26,797 nt of DNA from Thermoplasmata archaeon (GTDB taxonomy: Archaea; Thermoplasmatota; E2; UBA202; JdFR-43). This document shows, piece by piece, positions 1 through 6,897 of the stretch. The stretch's first letter is position 1, and each line of letters opens with the position of its first letter. The stretch covers positions 1 through 26,797 of the forward strand of contig JAGGXG010000023.1 in the NCBI GenBank assembly GCA_021163175.1, in the 5' to 3' direction. Below the pieces are notes generated by a model. It was not told where the DNA came from and did no database searches. It saw only the letters and a list, made by a program, of their open reading frames with translations. Made by a program: the position numbers and the translations under genes.

Positions 1-21
1 GAAAATTTTATATTAATGGAG

Positions 22-122
22 GTCGGGGTGGCTCAGCCTGGTGAGAGCGCCTGACTCATAGGCGCAGCCCAAGGGTTCGCTGGGAAATCAGGAGGTCGCG
101 GGTTCAAACCCCGCCCCCGACA
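22..122 (+). tRNA. tRNA-Met(CAU), elongator type, with intron
   Basis: A complete cloverleaf can be folded by eye. The acceptor stem is 22-28 with 115-121 and the discriminator is A122. The D stem is 31-34/45-48. The anticodon stem is 50-54 (CCTGA) with 88-92 (TCAGG), the anticodon CAT is at 57-59, and the T arm is 98-102/110-114 with a TTCAAAC loop. The anticodon stem lacks the three G-C pairs of an initiator, so this is elongator tRNA-Met. A tRNA-Ile2 with a modified CAU anticodon cannot be excluded. CCA is not encoded. A 26-nt intron (61-86) lies one base 3' of the anticodon, the usual archaeal site. After removal the molecule is 75 nt. The promoter is mostly outside the window. Confidence 0.95.
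61..86 (+). other. tRNA-Met intron with bulge-helix-bulge fold
   Basis: The 26-nt insertion between tRNA positions 37 and 38 forms a canonical BHB. Exon bases 55-58 (CTCA) pair with intron bases 81-84 (TGGG), giving the four-base-pair central helix with one T-G wobble. The two three-base bulges are 59-61 (TAG) and 85-87 (AAA), with cleavage expected after 60 and after 86. The intron interior closes as a hairpin, 62-64 with 78-80 and then 66-69 with 74-77. This is the substrate form recognised by archaeal splicing endonuclease. RtcB, encoded in this same window, is the ligase class that rejoins such exons. Confidence 0.88.
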
Positions 123-127
123 TTTTT
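123..127 (+). terminator. Oligo-T stop after the tRNA
   Basis: Five T residues directly follow the discriminator base. Oligo-T tracts are sufficient to end archaeal RNA polymerase transcripts, so this is a plausible tRNA terminator. It is short, so the call is tentative. Confidence 0.35.
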
Positions 128-326
128 GGAGCTTTTGGCTTCATCATAGCCTTGCTCTGGAAAGATGCCATCATAGGAATAATGAAGCTTGCTGGAGTAT
201 GTGGAGAGTGGCTATAAAGACTGGACTGCAGCAGCCATTGGAATAGTAACTGTGATCATAATAGCAATAATATGCGTTGTTGGCATTGTATACATATCAA
301 AATGTGGAGGCGTTGAGAAAAGCTAA
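123..326 (+). pseudogene. Truncated, frameshifted small membrane protein (DUF5654-like)
   Basis: Two overlapping reading frames together resemble one small membrane protein. Frame one, from about 125 to the TAA at 215-217, reads FGAFGFIIALLWKDAI and continues to IMKLAG. The second frame, from about 195 to the TAA at 324-326, continues with EYVESGYKDW and then a strongly hydrophobic helix rich in I, V and A, ending in a short charged tail. A single indel near 190-200 would join them. The AFG..ALLWKDAI pattern followed by one transmembrane helix recalls DUF5654 proteins, from memory only. No start codon or N-terminus exists, because the fragment begins right at the tRNA 3' end. Its last bases overlap the end of the convergent ATPase gene. 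Confidence 0.5.
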
Positions 327-1135
327 GCTTTTTCCTCTATCTTTTTTACTATCTCCATAAATGCTTTGCTTGCTTCATTTTCTTCTGTCACAAATGGCTT
401 TCCTTCATCCCCATCTATAACGATTTTTTCATCTATTGGTATTCTTCCAAGAAAATCAATGCCAAGCTCTTTAGCTGCTCTTTCTCCTCCTCCAATTTTG
501 AATAGATTTATTTCCTTTCCACAATGCGGGCAACGGAATCCGCTCATGTTTTCTATGATGCCAAGCACATTCATTCCAAGTTTGCGGGCAAAATTGACGG
601 CTCTTCTACTATCAAGCAATGCAACGTCCTGAGGTGTGGTAACTATTATAGCTTCCGCCCCAGGAATCATTTGAGCTATGCTCAAGACTTCATCTCCTGT
701 TCCAGGTGGCAGATCTGCAATGAGGTAATCCAGCTCGCCCCATTTTACTTCTGCCAGAAATTGTCGGATTGCAGCTGTCTTAAGAGGACCACGCCATATG
801 ACTGGGACATCCTTCTCAAGCATGAAAGCAAGCGAGATGACTCGCAAATTTTCATTTACTTCTATGGGGAGGATTCCATTTTCATCTCCATAAATACGGG
901 CATCTTCTATTCCAAGCATTTTAGGAACATTTGGCCCATGTATGTCCGCATCGAGCAAGCCCGTTTTATATCCTTTCAACGACAAGGCATAGGCAAGGTT
1001 TACAGCTACAGTTGTTTTGCCTACGCCCCCCTTACCGCTGAAAACAGCTATTTTATGCTTAACATGCTCCATCGCTTCCTTTACCTTTTTCTCCTCTTCC
1101 ATTAACTTTTTTCTTCTTTCCGCCATATTTTGCAT
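323..1135 (-). CDS. Mrp/NBP35-family Fe-S carrier ATPase
   Basis: A 270-residue P-loop ATPase of the Mrp/NBP35/ApbC branch of the SIMIBI class. Family members hold a 4Fe-4S cluster at a dimer interface and deliver it to apo-proteins in the cytoplasm. Visible motifs are a charged N-terminal helix (residues 5-25), the deviant Walker A GKGGVGKTT (34-42), the second signature DADIHGPN (62-69), switch II DLPPGTGDE (141-149), and the cluster-binding pair CPHC (C202, C205). The CxxC separates it from cell-division MinD. The start lies two bases after the stop of the DUF134 gene, so the two are very likely co-transcribed. Residue 4 is an alternative start. A second homologue without CxxC occurs at 23102. 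Confidence 0.93.
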   Translation of the reverse strand: MQNMAERRKKLMEEEKKVKEAMEHVKHKIAVFSGKGGVGKTTVAVNLAYALSLKGYKTGLLDADIHGPNVPKMLGIEDARIYGDENGILPIEVNENLRVISLAFMLEKDVPVIWRGPLKTAAIRQFLAEVKWGELDYLIADLPPGTGDEVLSIAQMIPGAEAIIVTTPQDVALLDSRRAVNFARKLGMNVLGIIENMSGFRCPHCGKEINLFKIGGGERAAKELGIDFLGRIPIDEKIVIDGDEGKPFVTEENEASKAFMEIVKKIEEKA

Positions 1136-1137
1136 TT

Positions 1138-1428
1138 TTATCGCCTCAATACATAATTTCCGCCTTCTATCTGTATTGCTTTACCATTTATAATCGCATC
1201 GGCTATTTTGAAACGCGCAGACTTCAAATCACTCCATAATGTCTTCTGCGACACCCCCATGCGCGCCGCCGCCTCCTGCTGCGTCAGGCCGAGGAAGTCG
1301 ACGAGGCGTATGGCTTCAAGCTCCTCAATTCTAAGGATGACAATGCCTGCATGAGTAACATTGGGATAAAATGATGTGACGCGGGGGAGTATCTCTACCC
1401 ATCGTCTGCACCGTCGCCTTCCTCTCAT
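1138..1428 (-). CDS. DUF134 helix-turn-helix protein
   Basis: A small basic protein of 96 residues matching the DUF134 (PF02001) family: an Arg-rich start (RGRRRCRRW), a P...F.P segment, ELEAIRLVDFLGLTQQEAA, then a clear helix-turn-helix in MGVSQKTLWSDL (about residues 57-68). The family looks like sigma-4-type DNA-binding proteins and is often found beside Mrp-type and NifX/NifB-type Fe-S or cofactor genes, which is exactly the arrangement here. The ligand or target is unknown. Its promoter is shared with the divergent taw1 gene, so it could control both transcripts. This is inference, as no operator was recognised. Confidence 0.88.
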   Translation of the reverse strand: MRGRRRCRRWVEILPRVTSFYPNVTHAGIVILRIEELEAIRLVDFLGLTQQEAAARMGVSQKTLWSDLKSARFKIADAIINGKAIQIEGGNYVLRR

Positions 1429-1446
1429 ATGCGTATATAGGAGTAA

Positions 1447-1460
1447 TTATATAAATATTT
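1447..1460. promoter_or_regulatory. Shared TATA element for the divergent DUF134-mrp and taw1-DUF401 operons
   Basis: The 47-bp gap between the two divergent start codons contains one run of alternating A/T (TTATATAAATATTT). It reads as a good TATA box on both strands. Its centre is about 23 nt from the taw1 GTG at 1476 and about 25 nt from the DUF134 ATG at 1428. That distance predicts leaderless transcripts in both directions from one box. Confidence 0.7.
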
Positions 1461-1475
1461 ATTATTTTACACCTC

Positions 1476-2408
1476 GTGGAATTGGAAGAAGAAAAGAAGA
1501 TTCTGCGAAAGCAGGGATATGCCATTGTTGGGAAACATTCAGCGGTAAAGCCCTGTCATTGGCTCCGCCAATCTTTGCTTTATGGAAGACAATGCTACAA
1601 ACATACATTTTATGGAATAGAAAGCCATCGATGCCTTCAGATGACGCCAACGGCATTTCATTGCAATCAGCGCTGCCTTTACTGCTGGCGCTACCAGGCT
1701 TTTCCTCTCGCTGCATTTCCAAAGGATATGGCTGATGATCCAAGCTATATATGTGAGGAGAGTATAAAAGCTCAAAGGAGATTGCTGAGCGGATATAAGG
1801 GAGATGCCCGCGTGGATATAAAAAAATGGGAAGAAGCTCTGCAACCCAAACATGTTGCGTGCTCTTTGATAGGAGAGCCAACTTTATACCCTTATTTGGA
1901 TCAATTTTTTGAAGAATGCCATAAGCGTGGAATGACAACTTTCCTTGTGACAAATGGGACAATGCCGGAAGTTTTGGAAAAAATGGATACATTGCCAACG
2001 CAGCTATATGTAAGCATAACAGCCCCAAATGAAGAAATATATCAAAAGTTGAATAATCCCCTAATAAAGCATGGATGGGAACGCATCAATAAAACTCTTG
2101 AATTGCTTCCTTCATTGAATACAAGAACTGTTATACGTCACACTCTCGTCAAAGGATGGAATCTGGGATATGAAGAGGAGTATGCGAAACTCGTTGAAAA
2201 AGCCGAGCCATGGTTTGTGGAGCCAAAAGGATATGTATATGTTGGCTATTCAAGGGAGCGTCTAACCATGGAAAACATGCCAAGTCATGATGAAATAAAG
2301 AAATTTGCCTCTCGTTTAGCAGAGCTCACTGGATATAAAATAGAGGATGAAAGAGCTGATTCAAGGGTTGTTCTGCTTGGAAGAGGGAAGAAAAGGATGA
2401 TTAAATGA
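1476..2408 (+). CDS. taw1: 4-demethylwyosine synthase Taw1 (TYW1), radical SAM
   Basis: This 310-residue enzyme makes the tricyclic base 4-demethylwyosine from m1G37 of tRNA-Phe and pyruvate. Three N-terminal cysteines, C27, C40 and C53, at regular 13-residue spacing fit the auxiliary 4Fe-4S cluster. The radical SAM motif CX3CX2C is C63-C67-C70 (HCNQRCLYCWR). Later conserved stretches include SLIGEPTLYP and FLVTNGT. The length is close to that of archaeal single-domain Taw1, which lacks the flavodoxin domain of eukaryotes. The start is GTG at 1476, fixed by the TATA spacing, implying a leaderless mRNA. The stop overlaps the next start by four bases. Confidence 0.94.
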   Translation: MELEEEKKILRKQGYAIVGKHSAVKPCHWLRQSLLYGRQCYKHTFYGIESHRCLQMTPTAFHCNQRCLYCWRYQAFPLAAFPKDMADDPSYICEESIKAQRRLLSGYKGDARVDIKKWEEALQPKHVACSLIGEPTLYPYLDQFFEECHKRGMTTFLVTNGTMPEVLEKMDTLPTQLYVSITAPNEEIYQKLNNPLIKHGWERINKTLELLPSLNTRTVIRHTLVKGWNLGYEEEYAKLVEKAEPWFVEPKGYVYVGYSRERLTMENMPSHDEIKKFASRLAELTGYKIEDERADSRVVLLGRGKKRMIK

Positions 2409-3586
2409 ATGTTATGGCTTTGTTTTTGTTTATAGCAAGTTTTTCAATTATTGTATTCCTTATAGCAAACAAAAAGAATTTTGGGATGGCGATGATAACA
2501 GGAGCATTGCTTTTGTCTTTTTCAATTCCCTCGAAAATGCCAGCTGTTTTTTTACAAACAATTACAGATTTTAAAGTGATAGCACTGATGATAATCGTTG
2601 TTTTGATAAAGATGCTTGCCTCATTGCTTGAAAAAGGCGGGCTTATTCATGGAATAATAAAAGCTTTTGAGGGGAAGCTGTCGCCTCGTGGCATTCTCAT
2701 TGCAATGCCCTCCATACTCGGCTTGCTGCCTGTGCCGGGCGGCGCCCTGCTTTCTGCCCCTATTGTCAAAAGGCAGGGGGATGCTCTAAAAATGGATAGG
2801 GAATTGCAGATGAGTGTGAATCTATGGTATCGCCACATTGGCTTCATGGTTTATCCCCTCTCCACAACTTTGATTGTTCTCTCTGGACTGTCTGGCATCG
2901 ATATTTATACACTGATTTTATATCAAATCCCTCTTTTCATCATAAGCTTTGCCATGGGTTACATCTTTGTTTATAAATACGGAGGAAGGAAGGCAAAGGA
3001 GGGCGGCAGCGGCAGCCTTATTGGTTTGATTCCGATTTTCCTTCCAGTTGCAATTGCAGTTCCTCTTTCCATCCTGCTTGCAAAATATTTTTCGAGAGAA
3101 ATTGCTACCTACATTTCCTATTTAATTGCCATTCCAGCTGGACTGGCTGTTGCTGCAAAAATGGCTGGAAAAATTGAATTTAAAAAAAGCATTGATTTGA
3201 GCCTTGCTCTGGCAATCTTTGGAATAATGTTTTTCAAAAATATAATAAATGCAACCGGAATAACCTCTGATATATCATCATATCTTTCCTTCCTTCCCGT
3301 CCTGATTTTAATACCAATCGTTTCATTTGTTATTGGGATTCTGACTGCTCATAACATGGCGGCAATAGCAATACTCTATCCAATGTTCTCTTCCATCATG
3401 GATATAAATCTCGTAATAATAATGTTCATATCCTCCTTTTTCGGCTACCTTCTTTCTCCATTGCATCTATGCATAGCGGTAACATATGACTACTTCGAGC
3501 CAAATTTTGGAAAGTTCTATAGAATCATTGTTCCTCCAGCCATAATTGTTATGATTATAGCAATAATATTGTATGGACTGCTGTAA
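2405..3586 (+). CDS. DUF401 family integral membrane permease-like protein
   Basis: A very hydrophobic 393-residue protein with roughly ten or more transmembrane segments. It has the DUF401 (PF04165) look, including GLLPVPGGALLSAPIV (about residues 105-120) and VNLWYRHIGF (about 138-147), with a partly repeated hydrophobic plan in the C-terminal half (SFVIGILTAHNMAAIAILYP). DUF401 belongs to the ion-transporter-type superfamily of secondary carriers with GntP/CitMHS-like relatives, so a proton- or sodium-coupled anion carrier is possible. The substrate is unknown. The ATGA overlap with taw1 indicates translational coupling, although no functional link to wyosine synthesis is known to me. Confidence 0.85.
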   Translation: MNVMALFLFIASFSIIVFLIANKKNFGMAMITGALLLSFSIPSKMPAVFLQTITDFKVIALMIIVVLIKMLASLLEKGGLIHGIIKAFEGKLSPRGILIAMPSILGLLPVPGGALLSAPIVKRQGDALKMDRELQMSVNLWYRHIGFMVYPLSTTLIVLSGLSGIDIYTLILYQIPLFIISFAMGYIFVYKYGGRKAKEGGSGSLIGLIPIFLPVAIAVPLSILLAKYFSREIATYISYLIAIPAGLAVAAKMAGKIEFKKSIDLSLALAIFGIMFFKNIINATGITSDISSYLSFLPVLILIPIVSFVIGILTAHNMAAIAILYPMFSSIMDINLVIIMFISSFFGYLLSPLHLCIAVTYDYFEPNFGKFYRIIVPPAIIVMIIAIILYGLL

Positions 3587-3625
3587 TGAAAAAGCAAAAC
3601 ACAAGGTATTTCACAATTGCACCAT

Positions 3626-3637
3626 TTTTTATATAAA
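3626..3637 (+). promoter_or_regulatory. TATA box of the hydroxyacid dehydrogenase gene
   Basis: TTTTTATATAAA lies about 24 nt before the ATG at 3656. The spacing predicts a leaderless transcript, and no purine-rich ribosome-binding site is seen between box and start. Confidence 0.65.
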
Positions 3638-3655
3638 AGGCAATGATATAACAAC

Positions 3656-4627
3656 ATGGCATCGATATTTATGAGTCGACGCCTTCCTGACATAGCCATA
3701 AAAATGCTTGAGAAAGAACATGATCTGGAAATATATGAAGGTGATGCCCCTCCAAGCAAGGAAGAAATTATTGCTGGCGTAAAAGGAAAAGATGCGTTGA
3801 TATGTCTGCTCACTGACCCAATAGACAAAGAAGTTATCGATGCCTCGCCTTCATTAAAAATAATAGCGAATTATGCTGTCGGCTATGACAACATAGATGT
3901 GGAATATGCAACAAAGAAAGGCATAGTTGTAACAAACACTCCAGGTGTGCTTACAGAGACAGTGGCTGATTTAACATGGGCTTTGATGCTTTCTATAGCA
4001 AGGCGTATATGCGAGGGTGATGAATTCATGAGGCAGGGAAAATTCAAGGGATGGGCCCCTCTGCTAATGCTTGGCGGCGACATACATGGCAAGACTCTTG
4101 GAATAATAGGAGCAGGTCGCATAGGAAGAGCTGTCGCAAGACGAGCCATTGGCTTCAACATGCGTGTAATATATTACAGCAGGCATAGAAACGAGGAAAT
4201 TGAAAAAGAATGCAATGCAAAATATGTTGGCTTCGATGAATTGCTTCGCCAAGCAGACTTCATTTCATTGCATGTTCCATTAACGAAGGAAACATATCAT
4301 ATGATTGGATGGGAGGAATTGAATAAAATGAAGCGAACAGCATATTTAATAAATACTGCAAGAGGAAAGTGCGTTGACGAGGAAGCTTTGTACAGAGCAT
4401 TGAAGGAAGGCATCATCGCGGGCGCCGCCCTCGATGTTTTCGAGAATGAGCCTCACGTTCATGACGGATTGAAAAAGCTGAAGAATGTCGTTATCACGCC
4501 TCATATTGGCTCTGCATCCCTTGAAACAAGGACAAAGATGGCAGAAATGGTGGCTGAAAATGTTCTCGCAGCATTGAAAGGTGAGAGGGCGCCAAATTGC
4601 GTGAATTGTGAGATATATGAAAGCTAA
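3656..4627 (+). CDS. D-isomer 2-hydroxyacid dehydrogenase (glyoxylate/hydroxypyruvate reductase type)
   Basis: A 323-residue NAD(P)-dependent dehydrogenase of the D-2-hydroxyacid family. The N-terminal substrate domain contains ANYAVGYDNID (71-81). The Rossmann motif is GIIGAGRIGRA (149-159), and LINTARG carries catalytic R236. E265 lies in FENEP, and H283 in TPHIGS is the general acid-base. The overall sequence is closest to glyoxylate reductase and D-glycerate dehydrogenase. The substrate cannot be fixed by eye, and 3-phosphoglycerate dehydrogenase is less likely because no ACT domain follows. It lies upstream of pgk and gap, which fits glycerate or hydroxypyruvate metabolism. Its 3' end overlaps the next gene. 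Confidence 0.88.
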   Translation: MASIFMSRRLPDIAIKMLEKEHDLEIYEGDAPPSKEEIIAGVKGKDALICLLTDPIDKEVIDASPSLKIIANYAVGYDNIDVEYATKKGIVVTNTPGVLTETVADLTWALMLSIARRICEGDEFMRQGKFKGWAPLLMLGGDIHGKTLGIIGAGRIGRAVARRAIGFNMRVIYYSRHRNEEIEKECNAKYVGFDELLRQADFISLHVPLTKETYHMIGWEELNKMKRTAYLINTARGKCVDEEALYRALKEGIIAGAALDVFENEPHVHDGLKKLKNVVITPHIGSASLETRTKMAEMVAENVLAALKGERAPNCVNCEIYES

Positions 4628-5696
4628 ATTCCTGATTCTCCTGGCAATATTCATGGCTGGCTGCCTGACAACGCCATACAGACATGGATTTGATGAAAAC
4701 GATGTTGTAGCTCCAACACCATATCATGTTGAATGGCAGGAGAAGCCAAAAGATGCTGCTATAATTCCGCCTGGCTATAGCTATGAGTTGAATGTGACGA
4801 TACCACGCAATTTGTATCCAAATTACTGGAATGCTCTGGAAATAGCGATAAAAAACAATGGCAATACAAAGCTATTCATTTACAATATAGCAATAGAGAT
4901 AGATGGAAATACATTTAAGCAATGGGATGGAAAAGAAGGAAAGGAAATTGGCGTAGGAGAGAAGAAAAGCTTCATTGCTTCATTCAAAGTTTCTTCTCCT
5001 GGAGAGTATCGATACAGAATAGGTGTGTATTTCATGGCTGCCTCAAGAAAATGGTATGACTATGGATGCAAATACACGCAGGAATATGAGATAAGCATCG
5101 ATGAATATAGCGAGGCAACTAATTACAAATTCCATAAAAACTATTATGTTTATTTCGATAAAATAAAGAAGCTCGTTGATCCCTGCGATAATATAGTGAA
5201 GCAAAGAGCAAACATTGCTTCAAGCGGTTATGGATATGGCTATAACATTGCAAAGGTATGTGCAATATTCGATTACATCAAAGACAACATGAAGTATGTT
5301 AATGATAGCGATGACAAGGACATATGGAATAGCCCTTCGGTGGCATTGCTAAACGGCGGCGATTGTGAAGAATTCGCAATGACAATGGCAGCCATGACGA
5401 TGGCGAAAGGCGGCACAGCCCGCATATATATGACAGATAACCATGCATTCGCCGCCATATATATTGGCAAAGATCTGGGCATTCTCGATAGCATAGATTC
5501 ATATTATCATGCAAAGCTCAGCTATGCTCTGTTTGAAGACAAGCTTGGCTACTGGATCGTTGCAGACATGCTTTCTTCCTTTTATCTTGGCTGCCTTCCG
5601 GTTGGAGGTTATGCCACAGGAGAGAGCAACAACGAAAGAGTATATGAATGGAGTATAGCAACGAACAACCTATACGCAATAGATGTTGTTGGCTAA
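4617..5696 (+). CDS. Exported lipoprotein with transglutaminase-like cysteine domain
   Basis: The N-terminus is a lipoprotein signal with lipobox MAGC: a hydrophobic run of about ten residues, then Cys at residue 16 from this start. Residues about 55-165 look like a beta-sandwich carrying N-glycosylation sequons. A transglutaminase-like fold follows, with NGGDCEEFA giving the nucleophile Cys250, DNHAFAA giving His276, and WIVADM giving Asp317. This Cys-His-Asp order is that of the transglutaminase/protease superfamily, so hydrolysis or cross-linking of peptide material at the cell surface is likely. The exact reaction is unknown. I chose ATG 4617 over the in-frame GTG at 4608 because GTGAG precedes it. 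It overlaps the dehydrogenase gene by 11 nt. Confidence 0.82.
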   Translation: MKAKFLILLAIFMAGCLTTPYRHGFDENDVVAPTPYHVEWQEKPKDAAIIPPGYSYELNVTIPRNLYPNYWNALEIAIKNNGNTKLFIYNIAIEIDGNTFKQWDGKEGKEIGVGEKKSFIASFKVSSPGEYRYRIGVYFMAASRKWYDYGCKYTQEYEISIDEYSEATNYKFHKNYYVYFDKIKKLVDPCDNIVKQRANIASSGYGYGYNIAKVCAIFDYIKDNMKYVNDSDDKDIWNSPSVALLNGGDCEEFAMTMAAMTMAKGGTARIYMTDNHAFAAIYIGKDLGILDSIDSYYHAKLSYALFEDKLGYWIVADMLSSFYLGCLPVGGYATGESNNERVYEWSIATNNLYAIDVVG

Positions 5697-5707
5697 ATTA
5701 TATATTT
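5697..5707 (+). promoter_or_regulatory. TATA box of pgk
   Basis: ATTATATATTT lies about 25 nt before the pgk ATG and immediately after the previous stop codon. It is strong and well spaced, with no ribosome-binding site between, so leaderless initiation is expected. Confidence 0.7.
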
Positions 5708-5726
5708 CGATTTCGCATCTCCAATC

Positions 5727-6884
5727 ATGATTCCAACAATGGATGAATTCGATTTTGGAAATAAAAGTGTTATTTTGAGAGTCGATATAAACTCGCCTCT
5801 CGATCCTTCAACGCTAGAGATAATGGATAACTGGCGCATAAGGCGATGCATTCCAACGATACAGGAACTTGTTAAAAAAAATGCAAAGGTTATTATTTTG
5901 GCTCATCAGGGGAGGCCAGGAAAATGGGATTTTACCAGCCTTGAAAGACATGCGAAAGAGCTTGCCAGATTGATGAACAGAGATGTAAAATTTGTGGATG
6001 ATGTATATGGAAGCAAAGCCATTGAAGAAATTAAGAAAGCAGGAAATGGTGAGGTCATATTGCTTGACAATGTTAGAAAATGCGAGGAGGAAATGAAGAA
6101 ACTACCGCCAGAGGAACATGCAAGGGCAGAGATGGTGAAAAAGCTTTCTAAACATGCCAGTGCTTTCATCAATGATGCTTTCGCAGCAGCTCACAGAAGC
6201 CATTGTTCGATGGTTGGATTTATCCCTGTTTTGCCATCTTTTGCCGGTCGTTTGATGGAAGCGGAATTAAAAAATCTTGATAAAATGATGAAATCTGCAG
6301 AGCGGCCTCGCATATTCATATTTGGTGGAGGAAAATATGAGAATTCCATAGAGGTGATAAAAAATTTGCTCGAGAAAGGCATAGCCGATAAAATATTGCT
6401 CGGCGGAATGCCTGCAAATGCTTTTCTTGGAGCAATGAAAAAAATTGATTTCGAAGCAGATGGAGAGATAAAAGAAATAATGGAAAAATATGGGGACAGG
6501 ATAATCCTTCCTGTTGATATGGTCTATGAAAATGGTGAGCTTGATGTTGGAGAAGCAAGAAAACCTGGCAAGGATATAGGAAGCAAAACAATAGATATTT
6601 TCAAAGAAGAGATAAAGAATGCTGCCTCAATACTCATATCCGGACCGATGGGAGTGTTTGAGGAGGAAAGATTTGCAAGAGGAACAAGGGAAATACTGGA
6701 AGCCATAGCTGGAAGTGGAGCATTCTCCATAGCGGGCGGCGGGCACACGGTGGCGGCGATAAATAAGCTTCGCCTTGCTGAAAAATTCAGTTATGTTTCG
6801 ACTGGCGGCGGCTCGCTAGAGAGATTTTTGATGAGTAAAAGCCTGCCTGTTGTGGAGGCATTGATAAAATTTAAAAGAGGTTAG
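5727..6884 (+). CDS. pgk: Phosphoglycerate kinase
   Basis: This 385-residue enzyme interconverts 1,3-bisphosphoglycerate plus ADP with 3-phosphoglycerate plus ATP. Visible motifs are RVDINSP (18-24) and AHQGRPGK (59-66) in the N-domain, INDAFAAAHRSH for the substrate basic patch, GGGKYENSIEVI at the hinge, GPMGVFEEE for nucleotide binding, and AGGGHTVAA with STGGGSLERF near the C-terminus. The length is slightly short of bacterial PGK but normal for archaea. The gene is followed 13 nt later by gap, the enzyme of the preceding glycolytic step, so the pair forms an expression unit for glycolysis or gluconeogenesis. The first ATG fits the TATA spacing. A second Met at residue 5 is possible. Confidence 0.96.
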   Translation: MIPTMDEFDFGNKSVILRVDINSPLDPSTLEIMDNWRIRRCIPTIQELVKKNAKVIILAHQGRPGKWDFTSLERHAKELARLMNRDVKFVDDVYGSKAIEEIKKAGNGEVILLDNVRKCEEEMKKLPPEEHARAEMVKKLSKHASAFINDAFAAAHRSHCSMVGFIPVLPSFAGRLMEAELKNLDKMMKSAERPRIFIFGGGKYENSIEVIKNLLEKGIADKILLGGMPANAFLGAMKKIDFEADGEIKEIMEKYGDRIILPVDMVYENGELDVGEARKPGKDIGSKTIDIFKEEIKNAASILISGPMGVFEEERFARGTREILEAIAGSGAFSIAGGGHTVAAINKLRLAEKFSYVSTGGGSLERFLMSKSLPVVEALIKFKRG

Positions 6885-6897
6885 CCATTACTTTTCC

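Noticed and set aside
524..1105. Long plus-strand frame opposite the Mrp gene
   Set aside because: It is the antisense shadow of a clear P-loop ATPase gene and has no recognisable motif or start context.
323..1135. Cell-division MinD
   Set aside because: The CPHC pair after the ENMSGF segment and the GPNVPKMLG motif are those of Mrp/NBP35 Fe-S carriers, and no C-terminal membrane helix typical of MinD is seen.
1462..2028. Minus-strand frame opposite taw1
   Set aside because: It overlaps the radical SAM coding region with all its cysteine motifs, and its own composition shows no domain.
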